Notes: generated by a model not told the origin, from the letters alone. A stretch of 64,000 bases of DNA from Pseudomonas sp. JAI120 (GCF_014207255.1 NZ_JACHCZ010000001.1:2223378-2287377); one strand, 5' to 3'. Positions 7,907 through 17,416 are shown, numbered from the stretch's first letter. Made by a program: numbers and translations.

Positions 7907-9535
7907 TCAGGCGCTCAGGCGCGCGGTCACCTCATTCAACTCGCCGGACAAGCTACGCAGGTTGTGGCTCGCCGCTTCGGTGCGCTGCACATTGTCGAGG
8001 TTGGCCGTGGCCACGGTAGTGATCTGGGTGATATTGCGCGAAATATCCTCAGCCACCGACGTCTGTTCCTCGGCCGCCGTGGCGATCTGGCGGTTCATGT
8101 CGCGGATCGCTTCCACCGCCTGGGTGATGTGATCGAGCATGGCGCCGGCCTGGCTGACTTTTTCCACACTGTCATCGCTGCACGACTGGCCGCTGACGAT
8201 TGCCTCGGCGGCATCGATCGCACCGGTCTGCACGGCATGGATAATCTGGTTGATCTCGATGATCGACGCCGCCGTGCGTTGCGCCAGGCTGCGGACTTCA
8301 TCGGCGACCACCGCAAAACCGCGGCCCGCCTCGCCTGCACGGGCCGCCTCGATCGCGGCGTTCAGCGCCAGCAGGTTGGTTTGCTCGGCGATCCCGCGAA
8401 TCACTTCCAACACTTTGCCGATACGCACGCTGTCGGTTTCCAGGCGCCGGATGATCGTGCCGGTGTTGAGGATTTCCGTGCGCATCTGGCCGATGGTGGC
8501 GATGGTGACCTTCATCACTTCAGCGCCCTCGCGGGCCGACTGGTCAGCGTCATCGGCGGCGCGCGAGGCACTGGCGGCGTGACGGGCGACTTCCTGGGCG
8601 GTGGCCGACATTTCGGTCATGGCCGTGGCTACCTGGTCGGTGCGATTGAATTGCTCGTGGGTGCCAGTGGCCATCAGCCCGGCAATCGAGTTCAACTCGC
8701 CGCTGGCGCTGACCAGATCGGTGGCGCTGCGTTGCAAGCGACTGAAGGTTTCGGCGAGGAAGTCGCGCAGGGTATTGGCGGCAGCCGCCAATTGGCCCAG
8801 TTCATCCTGGCGCTTGCTGGTGACGCGCTCGGCAAAACGACCATGGCTCAGTTGGGTGACATAGTCGATCAGGCCACGGATCGGCAGAATCAGGTTGCGG
8901 TTGATCAGCCACAGGCTGAACAGGCCGATCAAGGCGCCCGACAGCAGCATGATTGCCAGGCCCACCATCACCGTGCGCTCGGCATAGGCGCTGATGGCCA
9001 GTGACTTTTGCGCGCCTTGTTCGCGCAGGTCGCTGACGAGAGCGCTCATCTGCTCGCTGGCGGCGCGGTCCACGCCCTTCACGGCCGTGTCGCCCGCAGT
9101 AGGATCTGCACCCGCCGCCACGTAGGCATCACGCCCGCGCTGGTAAGCGACACCCAGTTGCTGGTGTTCCTGACGCAAGGTTTCGATGCGTTGGCTCAAG
9201 GTTGCGTCGCTGCGGGTCTGGCTGACCAGGCGCGTGAGGATGCCTTGGACATCACGTTGGCGGTCCTGGAACTGGCCCCAGTACTTCTCCATGTCCTGAG
9301 GCTGTTTGCCGCGCAACAGCACGTTTTTCCATTCCTGGACCTGCACCTTGAATTGCAGGTTGGCTTCATCGATCAGTTGGGAGGTGAGCAACGGCCCTTC
9401 GAGCAAACTGCGGTAACTCTGCACACCGTTGGAGAGAAAGTTGAAACACGCCAGGGCGATCAACAGCATCGCCAGCAGGCTGCCACCGAGCAGCGACAAG
9501 ATCTGTGCCCGCAGGGAGGTTCGCAAAACATTCAT
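7907..9535 (-). CDS. Methyl-accepting chemotaxis protein, membrane receptor
   Basis: 542 residues from ATG 9535. Membrane segment 1 is about 10-32 ([20 protein letters not shown]). A periplasmic helical ligand domain (about 33-188) contains W-K-x-V-L-L-R-G. Segment 2 is about 190-212 ([21 protein letters not shown]), then HAMP ([19 protein letters not shown], about 213-265) and the signalling domain with tip [21 protein letters not shown] and [11 protein letters not shown]. The four-helix-bundle ligand domain resembles small-molecule receptors such as those for organic acids, phosphate or inorganic ions; the ligand cannot be read off. The upstream spacer (9536-9795) holds Pho-box-like repeats oriented towards the divergent gene. 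No ribosome-site anomalies. Confidence 0.92.
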   Translation of the reverse strand: MNVLRTSLRAQILSLLGGSLLAMLLIALACFNFLSNGVQSYRSLLEGPLLTSQLIDEANLQFKVQVQEWKNVLLRGKQPQDMEKYWGQFQDRQRDVQGILTRLVSQTRSDATLSQRIETLRQEHQQLGVAYQRGRDAYVAAGADPTAGDTAVKGVDRAASEQMSALVSDLREQGAQKSLAISAYAERTVMVGLAIMLLSGALIGLFSLWLINRNLILPIRGLIDYVTQLSHGRFAERVTSKRQDELGQLAAAANTLRDFLAETFSRLQRSATDLVSASGELNSIAGLMATGTHEQFNRTDQVATAMTEMSATAQEVARHAASASRAADDADQSAREGAEVMKVTIATIGQMRTEILNTGTIIRRLETDSVRIGKVLEVIRGIAEQTNLLALNAAIEAARAGEAGRGFAVVADEVRSLAQRTAASIIEINQIIHAVQTGAIDAAEAIVSGQSCSDDSVEKVSQAGAMLDHITQAVEAIRDMNRQIATAAEEQTSVAEDISRNITQITTVATANLDNVQRTEAASHNLRSLSGELNEVTARLSA

Positions 9536-9671
9536 CGGGGAAAACCTCGAAACAGGGGAAAGGGTGCTAGCACGCCATGACTTCCCTGTCGTCAGAGGCA
9601 CCACCCGTCCACAGCGGTGCTTATGGCCTGAATCGGCCGTGCTAGAGCCCTCTTGAGCGATTCCTGATGAG

Positions 9672-9744
9672 CGGTCAATAAAATGTCATTCAACAGAAAT
9701 AAATTCAAAGCCGTCATAAAACTGTCAAATATCCCTGTAATGAT
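9672..9744 (+). promoter_or_regulatory. Tandem Pho-box-like repeats and -10
   Basis: Two pairs of heptamers, each pair 11 bases apart, lie on the plus strand: CGGTCAA (9672) with ATGTCAT (9683), and CCGTCAT (9711) with CTGTCAA (9722). The PhoB consensus is CTGTCAT repeated every 11 bases with an AT-rich spacer, and the second pair fits well (CCGTCATAAAACTGTCAAAT). A TAATGAT -10-like hexamer follows at 9738-9744, about ten bases after the second unit, as in known Pho promoters. It would drive the transporter gene at 9796. Binding is inferred. Confidence 0.6.
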
Positions 9745-9795
9745 TCGCCACGCGACCTGTGAAACGTCCTACAGGCCTTTTCTCTGCGAGCCTCC

Positions 9796-10815
9796 ATGAA
9801 CCACAGCATTGACCACAGCCACCAGGATTCCGATCTGTTTGGCTTGCTCTACGGTTTTCGTTTTCGCCCCGGTGAAAAGGGTGAACAGATTGATTCGGCC
9901 ACCGCGCTCCAGGCCTTGCAGCAACCCGCCGATCCGGAAGAGTTCCTATGGCTGCACCTGAACCTGGCCCACGCGGCCTGTGAGCGTTGGATGCAGGCAA
10001 ACCTGGATTTGCCCGAAGAATTCTTCGAAGCCCTGCACGAAGGCTCGCGCTCCACGCGTATCGAACACGTCGACTCAGCCTTGCTGGCGGTGGTCAACGA
10101 CGTGGTGTTCAACTTCAGCAGCATGGTCTCGTCGGATATTTCCACGCTGTGGGTCTGCGCCCGCAGTCGGCTGTTGATCAGCGCACGCCTGCAACCCTTG
10201 CACTCGGTGGACAAGTTGCGCTCGTCGGTGAAGGCCGGCGAACACTTTCGCTCACCGCTGGAACTGCTGGTGCACCTGCTGCGCGACCAGGGTGAAGTGC
10301 TGACGCAGATCGTGCGCAAGACCAGCATCAGCGTCGACCATATCGAGGACCAGTTGCTGTCCTCGCGCCTGTCCACCAACCGCGCGGAACTGGGGGCGGC
10401 GCGCCGGGTGCTGGTGCGCCTGCAACGCCTGCTCGCGCTGGAGCCGGGTTCACTGCTGCGCCTGCTCAACCGCCCGCCGCAATGGCTGCAAAAGGAAGAC
10501 GTAAAGGAATTGCGCAAATCCACCGAGGAGTTTGCGCTGATCATCAACGACCTGACGGCGCTGGGCGAACGGATCAAGCTGCTGCAGGAAGAGATCGCCG
10601 CCAACCTCAACGAGCAGAGCAGCCGCACGCTGTTCACCCTGACCGTGGTGACGGTACTGGCGTTGCCGATCAACATCATCGCCGGTTTTTTCGGCATGAA
10701 CGTGGGCGGTGTGCCGCTTTCCCAGGACCCGGAGGGGTTCTGGATTTTGGTGGCGCTGGTGGCGACCTTCACATTGATTGCCGGGCGCTGGGCGTTTCGT
10801 AAGTTTTCAAATTGA
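9796..10815 (+). CDS. CorA/ZntB-family divalent metal transporter
   Basis: 339 residues. A large cytoplasmic N-terminal domain (1-270), with a long helix region LEPGSLLRLLNRPPQW and KELRKSTEEF, leads into two C-terminal membrane helices: about 281-303 (TLTVVTVLALPINIIAGFFGMNV) and about 316-335. The family signature GMN sits at the end of the first helix as GMNVGG; ZntB-type proteins have GINVGG/GMNVGG rather than the CorA loop GMNFEHMPEL. That suggests zinc or another divalent cation rather than magnesium. Transport direction in this subfamily is debated. The promoter region contains Pho-box-like repeats, unusual for a metal channel. Single gene. Confidence 0.88.
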   Translation: MNHSIDHSHQDSDLFGLLYGFRFRPGEKGEQIDSATALQALQQPADPEEFLWLHLNLAHAACERWMQANLDLPEEFFEALHEGSRSTRIEHVDSALLAVVNDVVFNFSSMVSSDISTLWVCARSRLLISARLQPLHSVDKLRSSVKAGEHFRSPLELLVHLLRDQGEVLTQIVRKTSISVDHIEDQLLSSRLSTNRAELGAARRVLVRLQRLLALEPGSLLRLLNRPPQWLQKEDVKELRKSTEEFALIINDLTALGERIKLLQEEIAANLNEQSSRTLFTLTVVTVLALPINIIAGFFGMNVGGVPLSQDPEGFWILVALVATFTLIAGRWAFRKFSN

Positions 10816-10857
10816 AATGGGAAGGGGCTTCCCCCGATAGCCCGGCAGACAGCGCTG

Positions 10858-10994
10858 CTGTGGCGAGCGGGCTTGTCCCGCGTTGGGCTGCGAAGCAGCC
10901 CCAAAACCAGCCTCTACAGAGTGTCTGATACACCGCGTTCTTCTTTACTGGGGCTGCTACGCAGCCCAACGCGGGACAAGCCCGCTCGCCACAG
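10858..10994. repeat. REP-type composite inverted repeat
   Basis: CTGTGGCGAGCGGGCTTGTC plus CCGCGTTGGGCTGCGAAGCA on the left returns in inverted form on the right (TGCTACGCAGCCCAACGCGG, then GACAAGCCCGCTCGCCACAG), with about 45 bases between the arms. It occupies much of the 341-base gap between the ZntB-type gene and pitA. A degenerate piece of the other repeat family (GGGGCTTCCCCCGATAG) sits just before it at 10824. The rest of the gap holds only a possible pitA promoter (ATGACT 11083, TAATAT 11105). Confidence 0.88.
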
Positions 10995-11156
10995 AGAGAT
11001 GTGCCTGGGTCTGAAAAGTTGTGTAGATACCCTTGGCTCCCCAGCGATTTATAGACCAGTGGCACACCCAATGACCTAAACAATGACTTGCGGCAGCATC
11101 GCTGTAATATTCTGCAACGAACATGAACGGCATCCTCTCCACACGGATGCCCCGGC

Positions 11157-12773
11157 ATGGCCACCCCTTCCCTGACTGCTTCCACGCACTCATCCTCCGT
11201 CGATTCAAAACCGCGCCTGGACAAGAAACCCAGCCTGGTGACAGTAATCGTTTTCTTCGCCGTACTCGCCATGGGCCTGTTGTTTACCGCCTACAGCCTT
11301 ATGCACGACATGCACGAAATGGGCGCCCAGCTCACCACATGGACACCGTTCCTGCTGCTGGGTGTGGCGCTGTTGATCGCCCTGGGTTTCGAGTTCGTCA
11401 ACGGCTTCCACGACACCGCCAACGCCGTCGCGACGGTGATCTACACCAACTCGCTGCCGCCGCAGTTTGCGGTGGTGTGGTCGGGCTTTTTCAACTTCCT
11501 CGGTGTGCTGCTGTCCAGCGGCGCGGTGGCGTTCGGCATCATTGCCTTGCTGCCGGTGGAGCTGATTTTGCAGGTGGGTTCATCGGCCGGTTTCGCCATG
11601 ATCTTCGCCTTGCTGATCGCCGCGATCCTATGGAACCTCGGCACCTGGTGGCTGGGTTTGCCGGCCTCATCGTCCCACACCCTGATCGGTTCGATCATCG
11701 GCGTCGGCGTGGCCAATGCCTTGATGCACGGCCGTGACGGCACCAGCGGTGTGGACTGGAGCCAGGCGATCAAGATCGGCTATGCACTGCTGCTCTCGCC
11801 GCTGATCGGCTTCGCCTTCGCCGCCTTGCTGTTGCTGGCCCTGCGCGCCTTTGTGAAAAACCGCGCGCTGTACAAAGCCCCTAAAGGCGACACTCCGCCG
11901 CCGTGGTGGATCCGCGGCATGCTGATCGTCACCTGCACCGGCGTGTCCTTCGCCCATGGCTCCAACGATGGGCAAAAAGGCATGGGCCTGATCATGCTGA
12001 TCCTGGTCGGCACCCTGCCGATGGCCTATGCGCTGAACCGTGCCATGCCGGCCGAGCAGTCGTTGCAATTTGCCGCAGTCGCCGAAGTGACCCAGGTGGC
12101 GCTGATGAAAACGGCGCCGCTGGCGTTGGCGGGAGACCCTCGGCCGGTTCTTTCGGCCTACATGCGCACCAAGGAAGCCACGCCCGAGTTGATTCCAGCC
12201 CTCGCCGCCCTCGCCGGCCAGATCGGTGACCAGGTCAAAGGCTACGGTTCCCTGGCCAAAGTTCCCGCCGAAGCCGTGGGCAACGTGCGGAACGATATGT
12301 ACCTGAGCAGCGAAACCATTCGCCTGATGGACAAAGGCAAGGTCGGCAATTTCGACGCTGACACCCAAGACAAGCTGCAACTGTTCAAGCAACAGATCGA
12401 CGATGCCACGCGCTTTATTCCGCTGTGGGTGAAGATTGTCGTGGCCATCGCCCTGGGGCTTGGCACCATGGTCGGTTGGAAGCGCATCGTGGTCACCGTG
12501 GGCGAGAAGATCGGCAAGACCCATCTGACTTACGCCCAGGGCGCCTCGGCCGAGACCGTGGCGATGCTGACCATTGGTGCAGCGGATATGTTCGGGCTGC
12601 CGGTGTCGACCACCCATGTGTTGTCGTCGGGTGTGGCGGGGACCATGGTGGCTAATGGGGGTGGGTTGCAGATGCGGACGATCCGCAATTTGCTGATGGC
12701 GTGGGTGCTCACCTTGCCGGCGGCGATTCTGCTATCCGGTAGCCTGTACTGGCTGTTCACCAAACTGTTCTGA
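11157..12773 (+). CDS. pitA: Low-affinity inorganic phosphate transporter (Pit family)
   Basis: 538 residues, PHO4 family. The two inverted PHO4 signature halves are present: GFEFVNGFHDTANAVATVIYT (about 79-99) and, in the C-terminal half, AQGASAETVAMLTIG with GLPVSTTHVLSSGVAGTMVA. About ten hydrophobic segments are visible with a long polar loop (about 335-415) between halves. It couples proton influx to uptake of neutral metal-phosphate complexes and works when phosphate is plentiful. There is no PhoU-like partner gene next door, unlike many pit loci. A REP-type palindrome follows the stop and probably ends transcription from both sides. Confidence 0.93.
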   Translation: MATPSLTASTHSSSVDSKPRLDKKPSLVTVIVFFAVLAMGLLFTAYSLMHDMHEMGAQLTTWTPFLLLGVALLIALGFEFVNGFHDTANAVATVIYTNSLPPQFAVVWSGFFNFLGVLLSSGAVAFGIIALLPVELILQVGSSAGFAMIFALLIAAILWNLGTWWLGLPASSSHTLIGSIIGVGVANALMHGRDGTSGVDWSQAIKIGYALLLSPLIGFAFAALLLLALRAFVKNRALYKAPKGDTPPPWWIRGMLIVTCTGVSFAHGSNDGQKGMGLIMLILVGTLPMAYALNRAMPAEQSLQFAAVAEVTQVALMKTAPLALAGDPRPVLSAYMRTKEATPELIPALAALAGQIGDQVKGYGSLAKVPAEAVGNVRNDMYLSSETIRLMDKGKVGNFDADTQDKLQLFKQQIDDATRFIPLWVKIVVAIALGLGTMVGWKRIVVTVGEKIGKTHLTYAQGASAETVAMLTIGAADMFGLPVSTTHVLSSGVAGTMVANGGGLQMRTIRNLLMAWVLTLPAAILLSGSLYWLFTKLF

Positions 12774-12788
12774 CACAACCCAGATTGA

Positions 12789-12822
12789 AAATGTGGGAGG
12801 GAGCTTGCCCCCTCCCACATTT
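12789..12822. repeat. REP palindrome (GTGGGAGG type)
   Basis: AAATGTGGGAGGGAGC, TT, then GCCCCCTCCCACATTT: a near-perfect palindrome between the convergent ends of pitA and pxpC. One mismatch (GGGAGC against GCCCCC) interrupts the stem. It probably serves as a bidirectional terminator. Confidence 0.88.
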
Positions 12823-12836
12823 GGATGTGTGTCGTG

Positions 12837-13811
12837 TCAGTTGTTGAAGAGTCCCGCCATGGCCTTGAGCCGTTTCTTGTAGACCCGCCGCGCCTCCAGC
12901 GCCTCCTCCAAGGTCACCGCCACAAACCCCGCCCGCTGGTTCGGCTGCATCTGCCCGATCAAGTCCAGGTCGGCACTGATCACCGTGCCGATCATCGCGT
13001 AACCACCGCCGGATACCGCATCGCGGTGCAGCACAATCGGCTCCAGCCCGGCCGGTACCTGGATCGAGCCAATCGGGTAGCAACTGTCGACGATATTCGA
13101 CGGATCCGACCCCGCGCCAAACGGCTGCTCACGCGGCTGAAAGCTCAGCGCACTGCCGCCCTTGAAGCGATAGCCGATGCGGTCCGCCTCGGAACCGACC
13201 GTCCACGGCTCCGCAAAAAAACTGCTCTTGGCTCCTGCGGTCAAGCGCTCGTAATACAGCCCCGGCACCACGCGCAACGTGACATCACCGCCCACCGAGC
13301 GGCGCAACGCCATCGGCAAACTGTTGCCCGCACGTCCGAGACCGCTGGCGTTGCCGATGGGCAATTCATCGCCCTCCTGCAAGCGTCGGCCGTGGAAACC
13401 TCCGAGTGCACCGAGGGTGTAAGTGGAACGGCTGCCGAGCACCAACGGCACGTCAATGCCACCGGCGACGGCGAGGTAAGTGCGGGCACCTGCCTTGGGA
13501 AATTCGAAACGCAGCACCTGCCCGGCACGCACCTCAAAGGCGGTGTCCTGATGCACCACTTCACCGTCCAGGCGCGGCGACATCAATGCACCGCTGAGCG
13601 CGACCAGGGTATCTCGTTGAAACGCCAGTTCGGGCCCGATCAAGGTGCATTCCAGGCCGGCCGCCCCCACCGGGTTACCCACCAGATGGTTGGCTGCACT
13701 CAAGGCGTATTGGTCCAATGCACCCGATGGCGGAATGCCCAGGTGGTAATAACCTTCGCGGCCAAGGTCCTGCACAGAGGTGGCGAGGCCGGGTTTGAGA
13801 ACCTTGATCAT
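12837..13811 (-). CDS. pxpC: 5-oxoprolinase subunit PxpC (biotin-dependent carboxyltransferase family)
   Basis: 324 residues. The cyclophilin-like AHS2/KipA fold is recognisable from the start VLKPGLATSVQDLGREGY, then PPSGALDQYALSAANHLVGN and the later VPLVLGSRSTYTLGALGG. With PxpA and PxpB it forms the ATP-dependent enzyme that opens 5-oxoproline (pyroglutamate) to glutamate, a housekeeping repair of spontaneously cyclised glutamine. Its ATG overlaps the pxpB stop (ATGA), and pxpA lies just ahead, so the order pxpA-pxpB-pxpC is one operon. The B. subtilis homologue KipA counters the kinase inhibitor KipI; that regulatory role is not expected here. Confidence 0.92.
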   Translation of the reverse strand: MIKVLKPGLATSVQDLGREGYYHLGIPPSGALDQYALSAANHLVGNPVGAAGLECTLIGPELAFQRDTLVALSGALMSPRLDGEVVHQDTAFEVRAGQVLRFEFPKAGARTYLAVAGGIDVPLVLGSRSTYTLGALGGFHGRRLQEGDELPIGNASGLGRAGNSLPMALRRSVGGDVTLRVVPGLYYERLTAGAKSSFFAEPWTVGSEADRIGYRFKGGSALSFQPREQPFGAGSDPSNIVDSCYPIGSIQVPAGLEPIVLHRDAVSGGGYAMIGTVISADLDLIGQMQPNQRAGFVAVTLEEALEARRVYKKRLKAMAGLFNN

Positions 13812-14686
13812 GCCAGCGCCTCCTGCAGGGTTTTCGGGTAGCCGATGGGGTCGGCGAGAAACGCATCGAGGGAAAATTCCACCGGGCGAATGCGCAGGTC
13901 GAAACGGCCTGCCTCCACCTCGGCAACGGCCAGGTCGTAGGCGTCCCGGTCGATAGGTTTGAATTGCACGATGTCACCCGGCCGGAAGAACACCATATGC
14001 GCCTTGAGGTAGGCCAACTGCTGGGCCGGGTCGTAGATCGGCGCGGGGGTCACGCCAAACATCTGGTAGCCGCCGGCGCCGCGCACCGAGTAGATGCAGC
14101 CGAAGCAACCGCCATGGCCGAGGGTCAGCTTCGGCGTGTCGGTGCGCGGGCGCAGGTACTTGGGCACCTGCAACTGCCGCTCGCGCTCGACCATCTGGAA
14201 CATGAACGGCAAGCCCGCGACAAAGCCGACCATCGAGACAAACCACGGCGCGCCGCTGTGGGCGGCGATAAACGCTTCGACATCGGCCAGGCCATTGATG
14301 CGTGCGGCGTATTCCAGGTCGGTGGCGCTGGGGTCTTGATGGCGGTCGCGAAACCGCATCAGGGTTTCATGGGTCCAGGGGTCGTTATAGAGCACCGGGA
14401 TTTCGATGATGCGTGTGTGCAGGGTGCGTTCGGCCACGGCCTGGGCTTCGGCGCTTTGCACAGCGTCGAGCAGCACATGGGGGGCGATGCGGTCGGGGTC
14501 GAAGCGAATCTGGAACGATGCATTGGCCAGGCACACATCCAGCACGCCGTCCAGCGCCAGGCGCTCCACGGCACGGGTCACGGCCATGCCCTTGAAAAAA
14601 GCCTGCAGGGACATGCTCTCGCTGACTTCGGCAAACAGGTGTTCATCACCGCCGAAGCTGTAGCGAATGGGGGACGTTTCAGCCAT
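13808..14686 (-). CDS. pxpB: 5-oxoprolinase subunit PxpB (allophanate hydrolase subunit 1/KipI family)
   Basis: 292 residues, about 50 more than B. subtilis KipI (240). The AHS1 core is clear: RIIEIPVLYNDPWTHETLMR, GFVAGLPFMFQMVERER, LTLGHGGCFGCIYSVRGAGG, YQMFGVTPAPIYDP and VFFRPGDIVQFKPID. The family's usual G-x-G-G-x-x-x-I-Y-P-x-x-x-P-G-G-W-x-x-I-G loop appears here in altered form, and the length exceeds KipI; both point to the longer AHS1 subgroup found in proteobacteria. It works with PxpA and PxpC in pyroglutamate opening. It lies 56 bases after pxpA and overlaps pxpC by four. Confidence 0.88.
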   Translation of the reverse strand: MAETSPIRYSFGGDEHLFAEVSESMSLQAFFKGMAVTRAVERLALDGVLDVCLANASFQIRFDPDRIAPHVLLDAVQSAEAQAVAERTLHTRIIEIPVLYNDPWTHETLMRFRDRHQDPSATDLEYAARINGLADVEAFIAAHSGAPWFVSMVGFVAGLPFMFQMVERERQLQVPKYLRPRTDTPKLTLGHGGCFGCIYSVRGAGGYQMFGVTPAPIYDPAQQLAYLKAHMVFFRPGDIVQFKPIDRDAYDLAVAEVEAGRFDLRIRPVEFSLDAFLADPIGYPKTLQEALA

Positions 14687-14742
14687 GTCTGTTCCTCTTG
14701 GAATCGTTATAGAAAGGCAGGCAAAAAAGTAAATGTACGATC

Positions 14743-15501
14743 TTATTCGGGTGTTTTGACGGTGATGCCGGCCTGGTCCAACGCCTCACGGGTGGCTTCC
14801 ACCAACTCCAGTGCGCCGGGGGTGTCGCTGTGCAGGCAGATGGAATCGAATTCGATAAACAGGTCTTCGCCTTCTACGGTACGCACCAGCCCCGTCTGAC
14901 ACGCCCTCAGGACACGGGCCGCGACCGTGGCCGGATCCAGCGCACGTACGTTGCGGGTAAACACAATGGAGCCGGTCAGATCGTACTCACGATCGGCATA
15001 GAATTCGCGCACCACCGGTTGCCCGAGTTCCTTGGCCACGCGCCAGATCACCGAGTTGGGCATGCAGTACAGCAACAGCGTCGGCTCGATGATTTGCAGG
15101 TTTTGTACCAGCAGGCGCGCGGCTTCTTCGTCGCGGGCCAGGTGCATGTAGAGCGCGCCGTGAGGCTTGATATGTTGCAGCGTCATGCCTTGGGCGCGGG
15201 CGATTTCGCGCAGGGCGCCCAGTTGGTAGAGCATGTCGTCGACCAGCTCCTGGGCCGGCGCATTGATATGCCGACGACCGAAGCCCACCAGGTCGCGAAA
15301 GCCCGGGTGTGCGCCGATGGCCACGCCCAGTTGCTTGGCACGCGCGACGGTGCGGCGCATGGTGCCGGGGTCGCCGGCATGGAAGCCGGTGGCGATATTG
15401 GCCGAGCTGATATAGGCCATCAGCTCCGCGTCGACGCCGTCGCCGATGGTCCAGGGACCGAAGCCTTCGCCCATGTCTGAATTGAAATCCACTGCCTGCA
15501 T
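14743..15501 (-). CDS. pxpA: 5-oxoprolinase subunit PxpA (LamB/YcsF family)
   Basis: 252 residues, full family length. It opens with the LamB/YcsF signature [14 protein letters not shown], then [14 protein letters not shown] (catalytic acidic and His residues of the TIM-barrel-like fold), [15 protein letters not shown], and [17 protein letters not shown]. This is the subunit that handles 5-oxoproline itself. It is the promoter-proximal gene of pxpABC and reads away from the LysR gene at 15606, leaving a 104-base shared control region with a long inverted repeat. Confidence 0.93.
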   Translation of the reverse strand: MQAVDFNSDMGEGFGPWTIGDGVDAELMAYISSANIATGFHAGDPGTMRRTVARAKQLGVAIGAHPGFRDLVGFGRRHINAPAQELVDDMLYQLGALREIARAQGMTLQHIKPHGALYMHLARDEEAARLLVQNLQIIEPTLLLYCMPNSVIWRVAKELGQPVVREFYADREYDLTGSIVFTRNVRALDPATVAARVLRACQTGLVRTVEGEDLFIEFDSICLHSDTPGALELVEATREALDQAGITVKTPE

Positions 15502-15567
15502 CGGGGACGCTCCGCCAAAAGGTAATGCTCGAAAGTAGGCTGCGGCTTGACCCCTTGGGAAGATCTA

Positions 15568-15601
15568 TTATCAGATGGCCTATCTTCTGAAAATCAGATA
15601 A
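15568..15601. promoter_or_regulatory. Inverted repeat in pxpA/lysR intergenic region
   Basis: TTATCAGAT (15568-15576) and ATCAGATAA (15593-15601) are inverted copies with eight of nine positions matching, 16 bases apart. A further partial copy (ATCTTCTGA) lies between them. The second arm ends four bases before the LysR start codon. It is the best candidate for the operator through which the LysR protein controls pxpABC and itself. Confidence 0.6.
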
Positions 15602-15605
15602 AGCC

Positions 15606-16523
15606 ATGTCCCTGACCTTGCGCCAAATCCGCTACTTCGTCGCCACCGCCGAAATCGGCCAGATTTCCCAGGCGGCGATTCACCTGAACATCTCCCAGTC
15701 TGCGGTGACCACGGCGATCAAGGAGCTGGAAGCCCTGCTTGGCGTGCAGTTGTTTGTGCGCTCGGCCCAGGGCATGAACCTGACCGATGCCGGGCGGCAC
15801 TTTCTCAACCGCGCCTACGTGATTGTGCGCAGTGTCGACGACGCGCTGAACAGCCCGTTGCCCGACTACCGCGCCAGCGGCGTGCTGCGCCTGGCGGCCA
15901 GCTACACGGTGCTGGGTTACTTCCTGCCCCATCACCTGCAGCGCATGGAGCACTGGCACCCGGATGTGACGCTGGAGGTGTTCGAGCAGGAGCGCCAGGC
16001 TATCGAACAGGGCCTGCTCGACGGCCAGTTCGACATGGCCGTGGTCCTCACCGCAAACCTCACCCACCCGGCGATCGTCTCGGAGATCCTGTTCAACTCG
16101 GAACGTCGTTTATGGCTGCCCAGCCATCACCCATTGTGCGAACGCGGCGCCGTGAGCCTGGCAGATGTGGCGCAGGAGCCGTACATCCTGCTCACCGTCG
16201 ATGAGGCCGAACACAGCGCCATGCGTTATTGGGAACAGGCCGGGCAAACACCCAAGGTGCGGCTGCGCACCAGTTCGGTGGAGGCGGTGCGCAGCATGGT
16301 CGCCAATGGCAGCGGCGTGGCAATCCTGTCGGACCTGGTGCACCGGCCCTGGTCGCTGGAAGGCAAGCGCATCGAAACCCTGACCATCACCGATCCCGTC
16401 ACGCCCATGAGCGTCGGACTGGCCTGGCACCGCGAGCGCACCTTTACCCCGGCAATGCAGGCGTTTCGCGATTACTTCCACGATGCCTTCCTGGCGCCGC
16501 AACAGCTGTCGGCGCGGCGTTAA
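15606..16523 (+). CDS. LysR-family regulator, divergent to pxpABC
   Basis: 305 residues. The winged helix-turn-helix covers residues 3-62 (TLRQIRYFVATAEIGQISQA, then SQSAVTTAIKELEALLG). The effector-binding domain runs about 90-295. Its position, back to back with pxpA, suggests it senses pyroglutamate or a related compound and controls the pxp operon; this is inferred from position only. Its stop codon overlaps that of the convergent LysR gene by three bases. Confidence 0.88.
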   Translation: MSLTLRQIRYFVATAEIGQISQAAIHLNISQSAVTTAIKELEALLGVQLFVRSAQGMNLTDAGRHFLNRAYVIVRSVDDALNSPLPDYRASGVLRLAASYTVLGYFLPHHLQRMEHWHPDVTLEVFEQERQAIEQGLLDGQFDMAVVLTANLTHPAIVSEILFNSERRLWLPSHHPLCERGAVSLADVAQEPYILLTVDEAEHSAMRYWEQAGQTPKVRLRTSSVEAVRSMVANGSGVAILSDLVHRPWSLEGKRIETLTITDPVTPMSVGLAWHRERTFTPAMQAFRDYFHDAFLAPQQLSARR

Positions 16524-17416
16524 AGCTGCGAATGCAGGATGGCCGCCAGCCAGTCCATGAACACCCGCACCCGCAGCGGCAAATGCCGTTGTCCGGCGTA
16601 GAGCAGGGACACATCCAGCGACGGGGCCGGATAGTCCGGCAGGAACGCCACCAGCTCCCCGCTCGCCAATTCTTCGCCCATGCCCAGGGCCGGTGCCTGA
16701 ATAATCCCGAAACCGCCCAGGCAGGCAGACTTGTAAGCATCGGTGCTGTTGACCGTGACCCGCCCGGCCATGGGGATGCGCAGCACCTTGTTGCCCTGCA
16801 CGTACTCAAACCCCGCCGAGCGTGAACCCAACGGCCGCACGTAATGCACCAGGTGGTGATCGGCCAGGTCGGCCAGGGTCTGCGGCACGCCGTAGCGTTG
16901 CAGGTAGGTGGCGCTCGCGCAATTGATCATCGGCATGCTGCACAGCAGCCGCGCCACCACGCTCTGGTCCGGCTGCGCCCCCACGCGCAGCACACAATCG
17001 AAGCCCTCGGCGAGCAGGTCGACCTGGCGGTCGGTGGTGCTGATCTCCAGCTCGATCAGCGGGTGCGCGTCCATGAATTGCGGCAAACGCGGCAGGATCA
17101 AGTCCCGCGCCATCACGTTAGGCATGTCCACCCGAATCCGTCCGGCCAGTTGCGCTTCGTCCTGGCGAAACAGCCCTTCGAGTTCTTCCATGTGCGCGAG
17201 CAAATCCTTGCTGCGCTCATACAGCACGCGGCCGTCCTGGGTGGCCTGCACCTTGCGCGTGGTGCGCTGCAACAGGCGTGCGCCGAGCAGTTCTTCCAGT
17301 GCCTGCACATGCTCCGACACGGTGGAGCGCGGCAGGCCCAGGCTCTCGCCGGCGCCGGTGAAACTCGACAGCTCAGTGACGCGCACAAAGGTGCGCAGCA
17401 GCTCCAGTTTGTTCAT
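16520..17416 (-). CDS. LysR-family regulator, divergent to SDR
   Basis: 298 residues. The helix-turn-helix is at 4-62 (LELLRTFVRVTELSSFTGAG, LPRSTVSEHVQALEELLG, LLQRTTRKVQAT), the pattern of the large CrgA/DsdC-like subgroup in which AT-R-K/R-V-x-x-T-x-x-G is followed by an effector domain (about 90-295). It converges with the preceding LysR gene by three bases and diverges from the short-chain dehydrogenase at 17523. LysR members of this subgroup usually control an adjacent oxidoreductase. Effector unknown. Confidence 0.88.
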   Translation of the reverse strand: MNKLELLRTFVRVTELSSFTGAGESLGLPRSTVSEHVQALEELLGARLLQRTTRKVQATQDGRVLYERSKDLLAHMEELEGLFRQDEAQLAGRIRVDMPNVMARDLILPRLPQFMDAHPLIELEISTTDRQVDLLAEGFDCVLRVGAQPDQSVVARLLCSMPMINCASATYLQRYGVPQTLADLADHHLVHYVRPLGSRSAGFEYVQGNKVLRIPMAGRVTVNSTDAYKSACLGGFGIIQAPALGMGEELASGELVAFLPDYPAPSLDVSLLYAGQRHLPLRVRVFMDWLAAILHSQL

